A stretch of DNA of 64,000 nucleotides from G963677085 sp963677085 (GTDB taxonomy: Bacteria; Planctomycetota; Planctomycetia; Pirellulales; Thermoguttaceae): contig CAXXFH010000004.1 of the NCBI GenBank assembly GCA_963677085.2, forward strand, positions 248,001 through 312,000, read 5' to 3'. The translations under genes were made by a program, and so were the position numbers. Of the stretch, positions 55,664 through 64,000 are shown piece by piece. The stretch's first letter is position 1. Every line of letters begins with the position of its first letter. A model generated the notes under the pieces. That model was given only the letters and a program-made list of their open reading frames with translations, made no database searches and had not been told where the DNA came from.

Positions 55664-57460
55664 TCAATTTCGGATAGAAGCACTACTTTCCGGAGTAGTC
55701 TGCTTTTCACGTTTCGTCTCGGCAGCGGTGTGTTTTTCGAAGTGGTCGCCAGCGGTCACCGACTCCCACGTACGGCCAATTCGTAATTCGTCGAATTCCC
55801 AAGTCCGTGGTGCTTCACCACCCCAGACCTGTAGGTGGTTAATCGTGGCATTGCAGTCCATCGTTGCGGCAACAGTCCACTGCTCGGGCTCGTGGGTTTC
55901 CAACCGCATGGGAGCTTCGCCGTCGACGGCGTAGACCTTCATGTAGAGACGATCCTCAGTACTCGCGGGATTGGCGTCGATCTTGCCGACAATGAAGTAA
56001 GTGGTGCCGGGTACGAAGTCGTGAGGGCTGTGTTTTAGAACCATGTCCGCATTCAGCCGAAGCAAATTATGGCAAGTCAGGGCAAACGCCACACGAAGCT
56101 TCTGGGAATCCCAAAGCTGAAGAGCGGCCGAAAGCGGGCCCGGGTTTTCCGGAGATCGCCGCAGAAGAAAGCTTACGAAGTACGTCTCGTCGGCATCGAA
56201 GTAGAGGCGGGATTCGGGCGGCAATTTTCGTTCCGCGTGCCCGTTGCCCGTATCAAACAAACGTTGCGGTGTGGCCCGAAGTTTGCAACCAGAAGGATAC
56301 AACAAAGCAACCTCGGGAGTAGCGGCCAGGCCGACACCTGGAGCATTCCAGGGATAACGACCAAAACCGATTCCACCCCGTCGGCCATGCAACGACTTGG
56401 CCGTTCCATAGTCGAACCCCTCGTAAACCATTAGTTCTCGTCGTGGTTGCATGGTCGTCGCCAATCGGCGGAATTTCTGGGCCACGAAATCTATCTCGAC
56501 TAGGGTAGTCGAATCCGCTGCGATTCGAACAGCCGTTCCCGCCTGCAACAGACGCGTACCCTTTGTCTCACCCGTTCGGTCATGCCATTGCACTTCGACC
56601 ATGCCGTCAAGCACGCTGATTTCTGTCCCGCTTCGCGGTTCGGTACGAACACCAAACTCCGTGCCAAGGTCAACGACCTGACTGTGGGGAGTTGCTAGAG
56701 TGAAGCCAATCGCCTGCTTGGGCACGTTGGCCATCAGGGTACCGCGATGTAGGAGGGCCGCGTTTTGCCCCTTGGCAACGAACGTCGCTGGGCCCTGGAT
56801 GACGAGCGTGGCTCCCTGGGAAAACTCAAGCTGGATCAGGCCTTCAGTCAGTTCGAGCGGCACATCTTGCACGACGCCGTCGCCTAAACTTCCCGAAACA
56901 TCGCGATGGTTCCATTGCGCGTCGACAGCTCCGGTCACTCGGGCGACGTATTGAACCTCCGTTGCAGTCGCTGGACCATCTATCATCCACCGGCGGAAAC
57001 TTGGCGCTGTCCCAAAGGCTAGTAAGGTGAGTAACGTAACCATCACCAGGGCACTAACGAGAACCGAGAACAAACCTGACCGCGAATAGTAGTCCTCGAC
57101 CGCTCGCCAAGTGCTACCCAGCGCCGACACCCATGGTAGTCCATCGATCTTCTCGGCATCCTGTCGCACCGAGGTCGACCTGTTCGTCGGCGACGTACCT
57201 ACGCCGGTCTCGTGGGACTCGTGCTCCGCCAGTTCGCTCGGCAGCCACTCCGCAACACCAACCGCCCCATCCCAACGCATGGCCCCGTCGAGATACAGGT
57301 AGCCAAGAAACCGACGTTTCGCTTCGCGATCTTCCAGCAGCAGAGTCTCCAGCCGCGCGGCTTGTTCGGCGTCGAGCGTGTTCTCCGAGTACGCTTCAGT
57401 CAATACGTCCAACTCGCGCCAGCGGGGCAATTCGTTCCATGGAGCACAGAGGCGGCTCAT
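55664..57460 (-). CDS. FecR-domain membrane protein with LamG-like C-terminal domain, cassette 2
   Basis: 598 residues from MSRLCAPW (ATGA overlap with the sigma gene). N-terminal anti-sigma-like part (LDVLTEAYSENTLDAEQAAR), membrane segment at about 128-150 (FSVLVSALVMVTLLTLLAFG), FecR domain at about 185-330 (GATLVIQGPATFVAKGQNAA; TPHSQVVDLGTEFGVRTEP), then a concanavalin/LamG-like domain (about 345-580: YEGFDYGTAKSLHGRRGGIG; FIVGKIDANPASTEDRLYMK). Unlike cassette 1, this C-terminal domain does not resemble its PEP-CTERM neighbour. Presumed regulator of the adjacent sigma factor. Confidence 0.87.
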   Translation of the reverse strand: MSRLCAPWNELPRWRELDVLTEAYSENTLDAEQAARLETLLLEDREAKRRFLGYLYLDGAMRWDGAVGVAEWLPSELAEHESHETGVGTSPTNRSTSVRQDAEKIDGLPWVSALGSTWRAVEDYYSRSGLFSVLVSALVMVTLLTLLAFGTAPSFRRWMIDGPATATEVQYVARVTGAVDAQWNHRDVSGSLGDGVVQDVPLELTEGLIQLEFSQGATLVIQGPATFVAKGQNAALLHRGTLMANVPKQAIGFTLATPHSQVVDLGTEFGVRTEPRSGTEISVLDGMVEVQWHDRTGETKGTRLLQAGTAVRIAADSTTLVEIDFVAQKFRRLATTMQPRRELMVYEGFDYGTAKSLHGRRGGIGFGRYPWNAPGVGLAATPEVALLYPSGCKLRATPQRLFDTGNGHAERKLPPESRLYFDADETYFVSFLLRRSPENPGPLSAALQLWDSQKLRVAFALTCHNLLRLNADMVLKHSPHDFVPGTTYFIVGKIDANPASTEDRLYMKVYAVDGEAPMRLETHEPEQWTVAATMDCNATINHLQVWGGEAPRTWEFDELRIGRTWESVTAGDHFEKHTAAETKREKQTTPESSASIRN

Positions 57461-58008
57461 GGCTGGACCTCCCGTGCGAGGCGTTTGCTGGTGCAATCGA
57501 ACAACGCTTTGCGGATTCGCGAAAGCGACTTGTAGACCGACTTGACCGGCCGGCCAAGCTGCTTGGCCACGCTCTCGGAAGTCGCGCCCGGCTCGTAACG
57601 GCGGTCCAGCATCTCACGATCGGCTGGGCGGAGCTTCTCGCGACAATACTCCAGCGCGCGAGTACGCGCTTCCAGAATGGCCGCATCCTCCATGGTCACT
57701 TCGGCCAGATCGTGGATTACGGCGTCGCTGAAGAGCACTTCGCCCCGATTTCGAATCGATCGATGGTTATAGACTTCATAGCGAGCGATCTTGCAGGCCC
57801 ACGCACGGAAGTTTGTGCCCAGTTCGAACTGGTCGAACTTCTCCCACAGCACCAGGTTGGTGCGTTGCAGCACCTCCTCGGCTTCGTCGGGCTTGGGGAT
57901 AAGCGACCGAATGAAGTAGTAGACATACCGCTGGTGCAACGTGAAGAGTCGCATGAACTCTTTCGTGCGAGACGATTCGACGACTTCGGTATTTTTCTGG
58001 TCCTGCAT
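57457..58008 (-). CDS. ECF sigma factor, planctomycete type, cassette 2
   Basis: 183 residues. Region 2: PDEAEEVLQRTNLVLWEKFD then FRAWACKIARYEVYNHRSIR. Region 4: LRPADREMLDRRYEPGATSE, then AKQLGRPVKSVYKSLSRIRK. Clearly related to the cassette 1 sigma (EEVLQxTxxxxWEKFD; FRAWACxIA). Heads cassette 2. The motif CGCGATTTTC, shared with cassette 1, lies 130 bp upstream of the start. Confidence 0.93.
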   Translation of the reverse strand: MQDQKNTEVVESSRTKEFMRLFTLHQRYVYYFIRSLIPKPDEAEEVLQRTNLVLWEKFDQFELGTNFRAWACKIARYEVYNHRSIRNRGEVLFSDAVIHDLAEVTMEDAAILEARTRALEYCREKLRPADREMLDRRYEPGATSESVAKQLGRPVKSVYKSLSRIRKALFDCTSKRLAREVQP

Positions 58009-58395
58009 CCGCTCGTGCTCAGTGGCCTGGGGGCCTGTTTGCCGCGCGTAACCTCGTAAGTTCTACGGTAGTTGCGACGAATCCTACCCTCCATCATTAA
58101 CACTGAGTGAAGCCCGGAACCTTCCCTCGGAAAACCTCGCGATTTTCCGAAAATGTCGATCGACCGGCCCGAAGCCACCCTGTTGAGTGGGGTGATGACG
58201 CTGTGTTGCAGGGCCACGCATGAAACAGAACCGCTGGAGAAATGACCCAATGCCCCATACTCCCAACTCCTAACTCCACCCTAACCACGCGTCGTTAAAA
58301 TGCTTCGACGTTGCCTACCATCATCAGAGCCATTTCCCGTGATACGATCTTCCACGGACAATCGGCCTCAATCGACCTAACGCTACGGCCGCGAC
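58009..58395. other. Divergent intergenic region, 387 bp
   Basis: Between the cassette 2 sigma gene (minus) and the PQQ-propeller gene (plus). Contains an inverted repeat GGAAAA/TTTTCC at 58130-58148 overlapping the CGCGATTTTC motif (58138-58147). No gene recognised. Confidence 0.45.
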
Positions 58396-59883
58396 ATGTC
58401 GACCGACGACACAACGCAACCAACCACCTGCCAGCCCTTGGCCAGCAGGTCGCCAGCTAAGAGCGGCGTACGGATTCTCCTGCTATTGGGGATGTTGATC
58501 GTGTCGGGCAGCGCGGTTCTCGCCGCAGTCACTTGGGCGTATTGGCCACGCCCCACGGCCGGTGCATTTGATTCAGAACAATTGTCGCAATTGGCAACAC
58601 ACCGGCACCGTGAAGCCTCGACCTCGGCTCCCGCCGGGCCGATTGTCGTTGAGCCGGGGCCAGCCTACGGTCGTGCGCTCGGCACGTTGTCCGACTCAGC
58701 CGACTCGCCCGGCTGGCCGTGCTATCTCGGACCTACCCATAACAGCATGTCGGAAGAAACCGGCGTGGTGCTCGATTGGTCCGACGAGGGGCCGCCGGTA
58801 CGTTGGCGTCGTCCGTTGGGCGAAGGCTACAGTGCGCCGGTGGCCGTCGGCAATCGCCTAATCGTGATGCATCGTTGGGACAATCGAGAAATCGTCGAGT
58901 GCCTCGACCCGGCAACAGGCGAACGGCAATGGACATTCGACCGGCCGACGAACTACCAGTGTGAATACAACTACACCAACGGCCCGATCAGCACTCCGGC
59001 GATCGATGGCGACAGGGTTTTTGCATTAGGAATCAAAGGCAACCTCTATTGCCTGAGTTGCGACAGCGGCAGCCTCCTTTGGTCGCGAGAGCTTGCCACG
59101 GACTACGAGGCCGACCTGGGAATGTTCGGCATCGGTGCCAGCCCTTTGGTGGAAGGCGAGCGGCTGATCGTCAACCTAGGCGGTCAGTCGCCGCCGGCCG
59201 GCATTGTCGCGCTCGATAAGCAATCGGGCGAAACCCTATGGACGGCTACCTCCGACCCGGCCGGCTACGCCACGCCGGTAGCCGCCACGATTGGCAACAC
59301 GCGGTATCTCTTTGTCTTCAACGACGTGGGCCTGGCCTGCCTCGCCCCAGACGACGGTACGGTCCACTGGCGCGTGCCGTTTCGTTCGATGAAGGTCGAG
59401 TCGCCCAACGCCACCACGCCCATGGTCGTCGACGATCTCGTCTTCGTCTCGGCCCACATGAAGGGGAGCCTCTGCCTAAGGATACTGCCCGACGGCAGCT
59501 ATGAAGAAGTGTGGCAAGACCGCCGAGTACTCGACTGCCAGTATAACAACCTCCTCTGCATTGATGGCTATCTCTACGGCTTTTCGGCCTTTGAACGTAG
59601 CCGCAGCTTCCGCTGCCTGGAGTTGGCCACCGGCAAGCTTTGTTGGCGATGGAAGTCGAAGGTGCTGCACGGCGTCGCCCTGGCCGTCGACGACCGGTTT
59701 TTGTTGCTTGGCGAGCGGGGGCATCTATTCTCGATGGACATTGATCCTCGCCAGCCCCGCCCACGGGCCGAGACGAGCAAGCCAGTTATCGACCAACCCT
59801 GCTACACTGTGCCCACCTTACACCATGGCTTGCTCTATCTGCGCAATGAGAAGGAACTGGTTTGCTTTGACTTGCGAGAGTAG
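58396..59883 (+). CDS. Membrane-anchored PQQ-type beta-propeller protein
   Basis: 495 residues. One N-terminal membrane segment (about 25-50, ILLLLGMLIVSGSAVLAAVT), then an extracytoplasmic propeller of PQQ-like blades with the recurring Ala/Gly-Trp docking pattern: ALDKQSGETLWTATSDPAG, CLDPATGERQWTF, CLSCDSGSLLWSREL, CLELATGKLCWRWKSK. No quinoprotein active-site residues were recognised, so a dehydrogenase activity is not claimed; such proteins often act as scaffolds. It stands alone. An inverted repeat GTTTCCA/TGGAAAC follows the stop but has no T-run. Confidence 0.83.
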   Translation: MSTDDTTQPTTCQPLASRSPAKSGVRILLLLGMLIVSGSAVLAAVTWAYWPRPTAGAFDSEQLSQLATHRHREASTSAPAGPIVVEPGPAYGRALGTLSDSADSPGWPCYLGPTHNSMSEETGVVLDWSDEGPPVRWRRPLGEGYSAPVAVGNRLIVMHRWDNREIVECLDPATGERQWTFDRPTNYQCEYNYTNGPISTPAIDGDRVFALGIKGNLYCLSCDSGSLLWSRELATDYEADLGMFGIGASPLVEGERLIVNLGGQSPPAGIVALDKQSGETLWTATSDPAGYATPVAATIGNTRYLFVFNDVGLACLAPDDGTVHWRVPFRSMKVESPNATTPMVVDDLVFVSAHMKGSLCLRILPDGSYEEVWQDRRVLDCQYNNLLCIDGYLYGFSAFERSRSFRCLELATGKLCWRWKSKVLHGVALAVDDRFLLLGERGHLFSMDIDPRQPRPRAETSKPVIDQPCYTVPTLHHGLLYLRNEKELVCFDLRE

Positions 59884-59940
59884 GGTTTTCCTCGTTTCCA
59901 CGCAAAGCATGGAAACCAGGAACAAAACGTACAGCCTGCT

Positions 59941-62235
59941 CTACGTTGGCCAAGGGCCGATCAAGTTGAGTTCGAAATCCAAAACCGCCTCGCCGCGTTC
60001 GATCCGATTCGTCTCGTCGCTGGCAGTAGCCGACACCTTCGCGAAGTGCTCGGCATTGAGGACGAAACCCAACATATCGCTCGATAGCGACACTTGATCG
60101 TCTTCGACCTTCAAGAGATCGTCTGCCACGGAATCGTAGAGTTCGGCCACGTCGTCGCCTCCGGCCGACGCCTGGGCGTGGACCTCCTCGAAGTATTTCA
60201 CTCGATTGTAGAAACCGGTGCCGAACAGCGCGGCTTGGACGGACGATCCGTACAAGCGGTCGTCGCCCTCCGAATCGTAGAGCTGCGCTACGTCGTGGCC
60301 ACCGTAAAGGGCGTAGGCGTTGACGCCCTCGAAGAATTTCGCCCGATTGTAAAACCCCGATCCGTAGAGGGCGGCCTGCTTCGAGTCGCCATAGAAGACG
60401 TCGTCGTCGGCCGAATCGATCAGCTTGGCTCCGTCGATTCCACCGGCCGTCGCGTAGGCGATGTTCGCCTCGAAAAACTTCGTCCGATTATAAAATCCTT
60501 CGCCGTATAAAATGGCTTCAATCGGACTCGCGTAAAACAAGTCGTCGCCCGGAGAATCATACATCTTGGCCGCATCCAAACCGCCGGCCGTCGCGTAGGC
60601 CAGCACGCTCTCGAAACCGACGGCCTCGATGGCAAAACCGCTGCCTTCAAGTCGGGCGAAACCGGGGGTGGTGACCAACAGGTCGTCGCCCGGTGAGTCG
60701 TAGAGTTTGACAACATCGTTGCCGGCTCCCGCGTCAAGCCGTACGGTTTCCACCTCAGCAACCGTGACCGTCACGCCCGAGGCCACCATTACCCCTTGGT
60801 GCGGACCGAAGCAGGCCCAATCGTCGCCGGCGGAACTGACGATCGATACCGTATCGCAACCGTCGCCCAGGTCCAACGACAATTGGGTGACCGTGTCGAA
60901 AAGATAGGTTTTCCCGTTGACCTCGATTTGCAGATTCGCCCCTATCGAGACAGCAATGTAATCGTCACCGTCGGTTCCGCGAATGGTCGCCTGGGAACCG
61001 TCGTCGCTTATCGTCACTAGGCTACTGCCGACCAAATTGACGATACTCTCCGCCCAACGTGCCGCGTGTTCCCTTAGCCCCGCTTCGTTGAAGTGGATGC
61101 CGTCGTGGCGCCAGTCGGTGCCGACTAGATCGTCTGTCGCTGCGCCTTGGAAGACGTCAGGCAACGTATCGATCACTTGCTGCTGACCGGCGACAACTGC
61201 CGCTTGGCCTTCCGTCGTCCCATACGGATAGTAGCCAGCCACAGCCACGCCCCAGGGCACCTGCCAACCGGCGTCGACTCGCGATTGCTCGATCAGCGTC
61301 GTGAGTTGTGCGGCGTACTCCTCGGACGAGGTGCCTGCGTAGTTGTCGGCCTCACCCTGATGCCACAACACGGCCCGGCAACCTCCCGGTCCCAGCTCCT
61401 CGAGCGTTGTCTGCAACGTCTCATACAGACAAGTACCCGGCAGCCATTGGTCGACGCGTTTTCCTCCTTGCGCCAACGAGATGAATCCGACCGGCACATC
61501 GTATTCGTCCACCAGCAAATCGCCCAGTGCTGGCCAGGGCGATCCACCCATTCCGTCGGCGCCCGGCTGTGGGTCGGTCGCCAGTTGCCAACCGTCGGGC
61601 CCGTAGGCCGAAACCCGTTCGTCCTCCGGTTCCAGCGTGGGCGATCCCCAGTTTGCCGCGTTCGACTGCCCCACGATCACGAACACTTCGCCCACGCCCA
61701 CTTGGGCAACCGAGGTCTCGTCGACCAGGGTCGAACCGACGTAAGCGCGGACTTCAATCGTGTACCAACCGCCTTCGAGTTCAAGCGTGCCGGAAAACTC
61801 TCCGTCGTCCATTGTAGTATCGATTACGCACCACTCGGTCGACGTTCCCGAGTAACCGTCGATGACCACGGCCCGGGCTTCGATCTGCGTGACCAACGAC
61901 GACGCCACATCGCCGGCCACCGTCACGTCGGCCTGATTCTGGTCGTCACGCTGGAAGATGGCCCGCCCGGTGGGCGCATCGATCGTGATCACCTCCAGGT
62001 CGGTCGCGTTGAGTGTCGCGACTTCCGACGTGGTGTCCAAGGTGTCCGCTGCCAACGCGCCGTCGTCGGTCGAATCCAGTCCGTCGCCGCTGAGCATCGC
62101 TCGACATTCGAGCGTCTCGAAAGCAAAACGACGGCCGCCACACGACGACCGACTCCGCACCGCTGAAGTACGGGAACCCTCGTTGAACGACCTTCGTGAA
62201 AACCGAGGTGTGTTTCCCCACGGACTGAATGCCAT
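59941..62235 (-). CDS. Large LEPR-XLL surface protein with sialate O-acetylesterase-like domain and 47-residue repeats
   Basis: 764 residues. The N-terminal motif FETLECRAMLSG is the planctomycete LEPR-XLL type (usually LExRxLLS). Then an SGNH/SASA esterase domain at about 185-410: GQSNAANWG with the nucleophilic Ser, LWHQGEADNY and DWRHDGIHFN with the catalytic Asp/His. Residues 509-743 hold five repeats of 47 residues beginning xKxYDSPGDD-like (VKLYDSPGDD, AKMYDSPGDD, AKLIDSADDD, AQLYDSEGDD, AELYDSVADD), the last one diverged; repeats 2-4 share GFYNRxKxFE. The Asp-rich turns may bind Ca2+. Likely deacetylates surface or extracellular polysaccharide; substrate inferred only from family. Confidence 0.85.
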   Translation of the reverse strand: MAFSPWGNTPRFSRRSFNEGSRTSAVRSRSSCGGRRFAFETLECRAMLSGDGLDSTDDGALAADTLDTTSEVATLNATDLEVITIDAPTGRAIFQRDDQNQADVTVAGDVASSLVTQIEARAVVIDGYSGTSTEWCVIDTTMDDGEFSGTLELEGGWYTIEVRAYVGSTLVDETSVAQVGVGEVFVIVGQSNAANWGSPTLEPEDERVSAYGPDGWQLATDPQPGADGMGGSPWPALGDLLVDEYDVPVGFISLAQGGKRVDQWLPGTCLYETLQTTLEELGPGGCRAVLWHQGEADNYAGTSSEEYAAQLTTLIEQSRVDAGWQVPWGVAVAGYYPYGTTEGQAAVVAGQQQVIDTLPDVFQGAATDDLVGTDWRHDGIHFNEAGLREHAARWAESIVNLVGSSLVTISDDGSQATIRGTDGDDYIAVSIGANLQIEVNGKTYLFDTVTQLSLDLGDGCDTVSIVSSAGDDWACFGPHQGVMVASGVTVTVAEVETVRLDAGAGNDVVKLYDSPGDDLLVTTPGFARLEGSGFAIEAVGFESVLAYATAGGLDAAKMYDSPGDDLFYASPIEAILYGEGFYNRTKFFEANIAYATAGGIDGAKLIDSADDDVFYGDSKQAALYGSGFYNRAKFFEGVNAYALYGGHDVAQLYDSEGDDRLYGSSVQAALFGTGFYNRVKYFEEVHAQASAGGDDVAELYDSVADDLLKVEDDQVSLSSDMLGFVLNAEHFAKVSATASDETNRIERGEAVLDFELNLIGPWPT

Positions 62236-62713
62236 TGCGGTGCTCGCGTCACGGTTCGATGGGCCAGGTCAGCGACGGTCTTTCGTTCGCAAGACCTATG
62301 CCCAAGTCGAACCGGGCCGTTTGGGGCCGCCGAAGAGACCTTCGGCAAAGATGCGGCAGACGCGGTTCCGGCCCGATTGGCAGCGCCCCATTTCCGCCAT
62401 CCGCAGGGTGTGACGCGGTCGCCAAAAAACGGCGCAACTTCCTACGCACCAGCGAGTAACGTCACCCCAAGGACGTAGCCGATCGAGCCTGCGCAGCAGA
62501 CTTTCGGGAAGGCCTTTTGCGACACCAGGGCGCTGAGAACAGCCCCAAAACACACACGTCGAAGCCGCGTGCGGAGGCTAGTCGTCGTGTTGCCACCGTG
62601 CAACATGAGCGACAGCATGATGCCGTTTCACCACATCGGCCTGCCTGCAACGCCGAGGTAGCGGCAAAGTGCCAAGGTCGCGATAAACGGCCAGGAGAGG
62701 CGATAACGGTCTG
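62236..62713. other. Intergenic spacer, 478 bp, nothing recognised
   Basis: Between two minus-strand genes. Several short frames overlap here but none has a start signal or a recognisable product. No repeat shared with other parts of the window was found. Confidence 0.4.
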
Positions 62714-63790
62714 TCAGCCCGAAACCCCGTCGGCCATCGGAGCAAGCCCAACCGGCGTAGTGCGACGGGCCTTCCAGGTGCGGTAACGATCGCGGAACCA
62801 TGAGTTGGCCGGACGTTCCACGAGGAAGGTAAGAGCAACAGCCAACGCCAAAGAAACCGCCATGGCAATGAGAATCGACCAGTTGCCGTTGATCCCGCGA
62901 GAATAGCCGAAGCGGATGATGATGTGGCCGATGTTCTGGTGAACCAAATAAAGCGAGTACGAGATGGTTCCCAGGAACACCAACACCGGGTTGCGCAACA
63001 GAGCAAACGGATACTTCGTGGCAACGAACATCAGCAGGGCATTACCTGCGATGATCACCAGATGCTGCCAGGCACCATGGGATGAAGCCCCCAATAGGGC
63101 CGCGGCCAACCAGCCGGCATACGACCATTTCCATCCGGATCGCATCTGATAAAACACGATCCCCATGAAAAACGAATAGAGGAACTCCAGCGGCAGGCAG
63201 CGATAGACAAGCCACCAGCCAGGCAGCGACGAGAACGCCCCGAACGTCGTATGCCCCCAATCGAGAAGCACCAGAACGGCAATCATCTGGTTGAGCCGTT
63301 GACGCTGCCCGGTGAACACGATTGTCCCCATCAGCATGTAGAAACAGAGTTCTACATGCAAGGTCCAGTAAGACGGATCGACCAACGGCAGGTTGAAAAA
63401 CCCCTGGCACATAGTAATATTGGCCAACGCCGTAAGGGGATCGACTTCGCGTCCCGGAAGCCCGCACCACGTGACCACGGCAAACGTAAGCAAACCGGCC
63501 GCCCAATAGATCGGATATAGTCGGGAGAACCGAGCACACGCAAAGTCGAGAACCGTCTTCGTACGATCCAACGTCATCAGGATCACGAAGCCGCTAATCA
63601 TGAAAAACAGGTGAACGCCGATCCGACCATTGGGCAACGAGAACCAGGGGGTATCGGCATGGCCGAATTCGAGGCCGTAGTATCGCGTGAAGTGATACAC
63701 GACGACCGACAGTGCGGCTATTCCCCGCAGAGCGTCGAGTTCCAAGAGCCGCCCTGTTCGAGCAGCCGTGCCGTCTGTGTGCGAGCCCAT
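62714..63790 (-). CDS. Acyltransferase-3 family membrane protein (OafA/YrhL-like)
   Basis: 358 residues from MGSHTDGT. About ten membrane segments. Family motifs: LELDALRGIAALSVVVYHF with the catalytic-region Arg/His, the RIGVHLFFMISGFVI segment, FSRLYPIYW, and a C-terminal FLVERPANSWF. Transfers acetyl or other acyl groups to surface sugars (O-antigen, peptidoglycan, exopolysaccharide). Next to a gene for an O-acetylesterase-like protein, which hints at control of acetylation of a surface glycan; this is inference. TTG 63808 and GTG 63799 are alternative starts. Confidence 0.88.
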   Translation of the reverse strand: MGSHTDGTAARTGRLLELDALRGIAALSVVVYHFTRYYGLEFGHADTPWFSLPNGRIGVHLFFMISGFVILMTLDRTKTVLDFACARFSRLYPIYWAAGLLTFAVVTWCGLPGREVDPLTALANITMCQGFFNLPLVDPSYWTLHVELCFYMLMGTIVFTGQRQRLNQMIAVLVLLDWGHTTFGAFSSLPGWWLVYRCLPLEFLYSFFMGIVFYQMRSGWKWSYAGWLAAALLGASSHGAWQHLVIIAGNALLMFVATKYPFALLRNPVLVFLGTISYSLYLVHQNIGHIIIRFGYSRGINGNWSILIAMAVSLALAVALTFLVERPANSWFRDRYRTWKARRTTPVGLAPMADGVSG

Positions 63791-63862
63791 CAGTGCCACT
63801 AACCTCAAAGATTGTTAAGTTTTTGACAAAGATTAGCGACCAACGGAAGCGGGTTCTTGTCC

Positions 63863-63902
63863 GGGTGCGGTAGCACCGTTTGGTTGGCGACCCTGCCGCC
63901 CT
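63863..63902 (-). repeat. 40-bp double-hairpin dispersed repeat, copy 2
   Basis: Complement of 35504-35543 with two differences in 40 bp. Lies upstream of the acyltransferase gene. Confidence 0.75.
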
Positions 63903-63943
63903 GTACTGCCAAATTCGAAGATCGTACTGTTTTTTTCCATAGT

Positions 63944-63973
63944 GGGTGCCATGCTCACGCTTGCGTGGGCATG
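63944..63973. repeat. GGGTGCCATGCCC dispersed palindrome, copy 3 (imperfect)
   Basis: GGGTGCCATGCTCACG (63944-) followed by CGTGGGCATG; arms CACGC-TT-GCGTG are perfect, the outer part is degraded on the right side. Close to the window edge. Confidence 0.65.
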
Positions 63974-64000
63974 TTTCGGGCGATTCCAGCATGGTCACGC

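Overview
The window reads as chromosome of a planctomycete, most likely from the Pirellulales; this is an inference from gene content, since I could run no search. The supporting marks are two DUF1559-type prepilin-like proteins, three PEP-CTERM proteins, an LEPR-XLL-type N-terminal motif, FecR proteins coupled to planctomycete-type ECF sigma factors, a J-like domain of the kind seen in planctomycete proteins, and a 23S-5S rRNA unit with no 16S gene in front of it. No tRNA gene, CRISPR array or prophage was recognised. The only complete mobile element is one IS630-type insertion sequence.

Layout. 1-9 kb: enolase-superfamily enzyme (cut by the window edge), secreted zincin-like protease, NagA-type deacetylase, small secreted protein, ECF sigma/anti-sigma pair, tiny lipoprotein, uvrB. 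9-19 kb: agmatine/peptidylarginine deiminase-family protein, two tandem paralogous membrane-anchored solute-binding proteins (the second carries a J-like domain), ComEA-like protein, SDR/aldehyde dehydrogenase pair, nadC. 19.5-36.8 kb: a 16-gene, one-direction type IV pilus/type II secretion locus (four prepilin-like proteins, PilM/N/O/P-like inner membrane platform, secretin, TPR lipoprotein, histidine kinase, receiver, STAS protein, PilB/GspE ATPase, PilC/GspF). It is preceded by a good promoter and a promoter-proximal intrinsic terminator. 37-39.8 kb: rpsU, a small coiled-coil protein, an AarF/UbiB kinase.

39.9-44.7 kb and 53.1-58.0 kb are two copies of the same five-gene arrangement, both on the minus strand: ECF sigma, FecR membrane protein, PEP-CTERM protein, DUF1559 protein, small Ig-like lipoprotein. 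In the first copy the FecR protein ends in a domain clearly homologous to the body of the PEP-CTERM protein it sits beside. Between the two copies lie 23S and 5S rRNA with tandem promoters, a boxA-like site and a strong terminator, then a YeaQ-like membrane protein, a PAP2 phosphatase, another PEP-CTERM protein, and an SGNH hydrolase gene split by the IS630 element. The last 6 kb hold a PQQ-type beta-propeller protein, a large LEPR-XLL esterase with 47-residue repeats, and an acyltransferase-3 membrane protein.

Intergenic space carries several families of short dispersed repeats: palindromes (GGGTGCCATGCCC type, GTGGTCGCT type, a 40-bp double hairpin) and two longer families of about 50-90 bp. 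One copy of the 80-nt family lies in frame in the 5' end of a lipoprotein gene.
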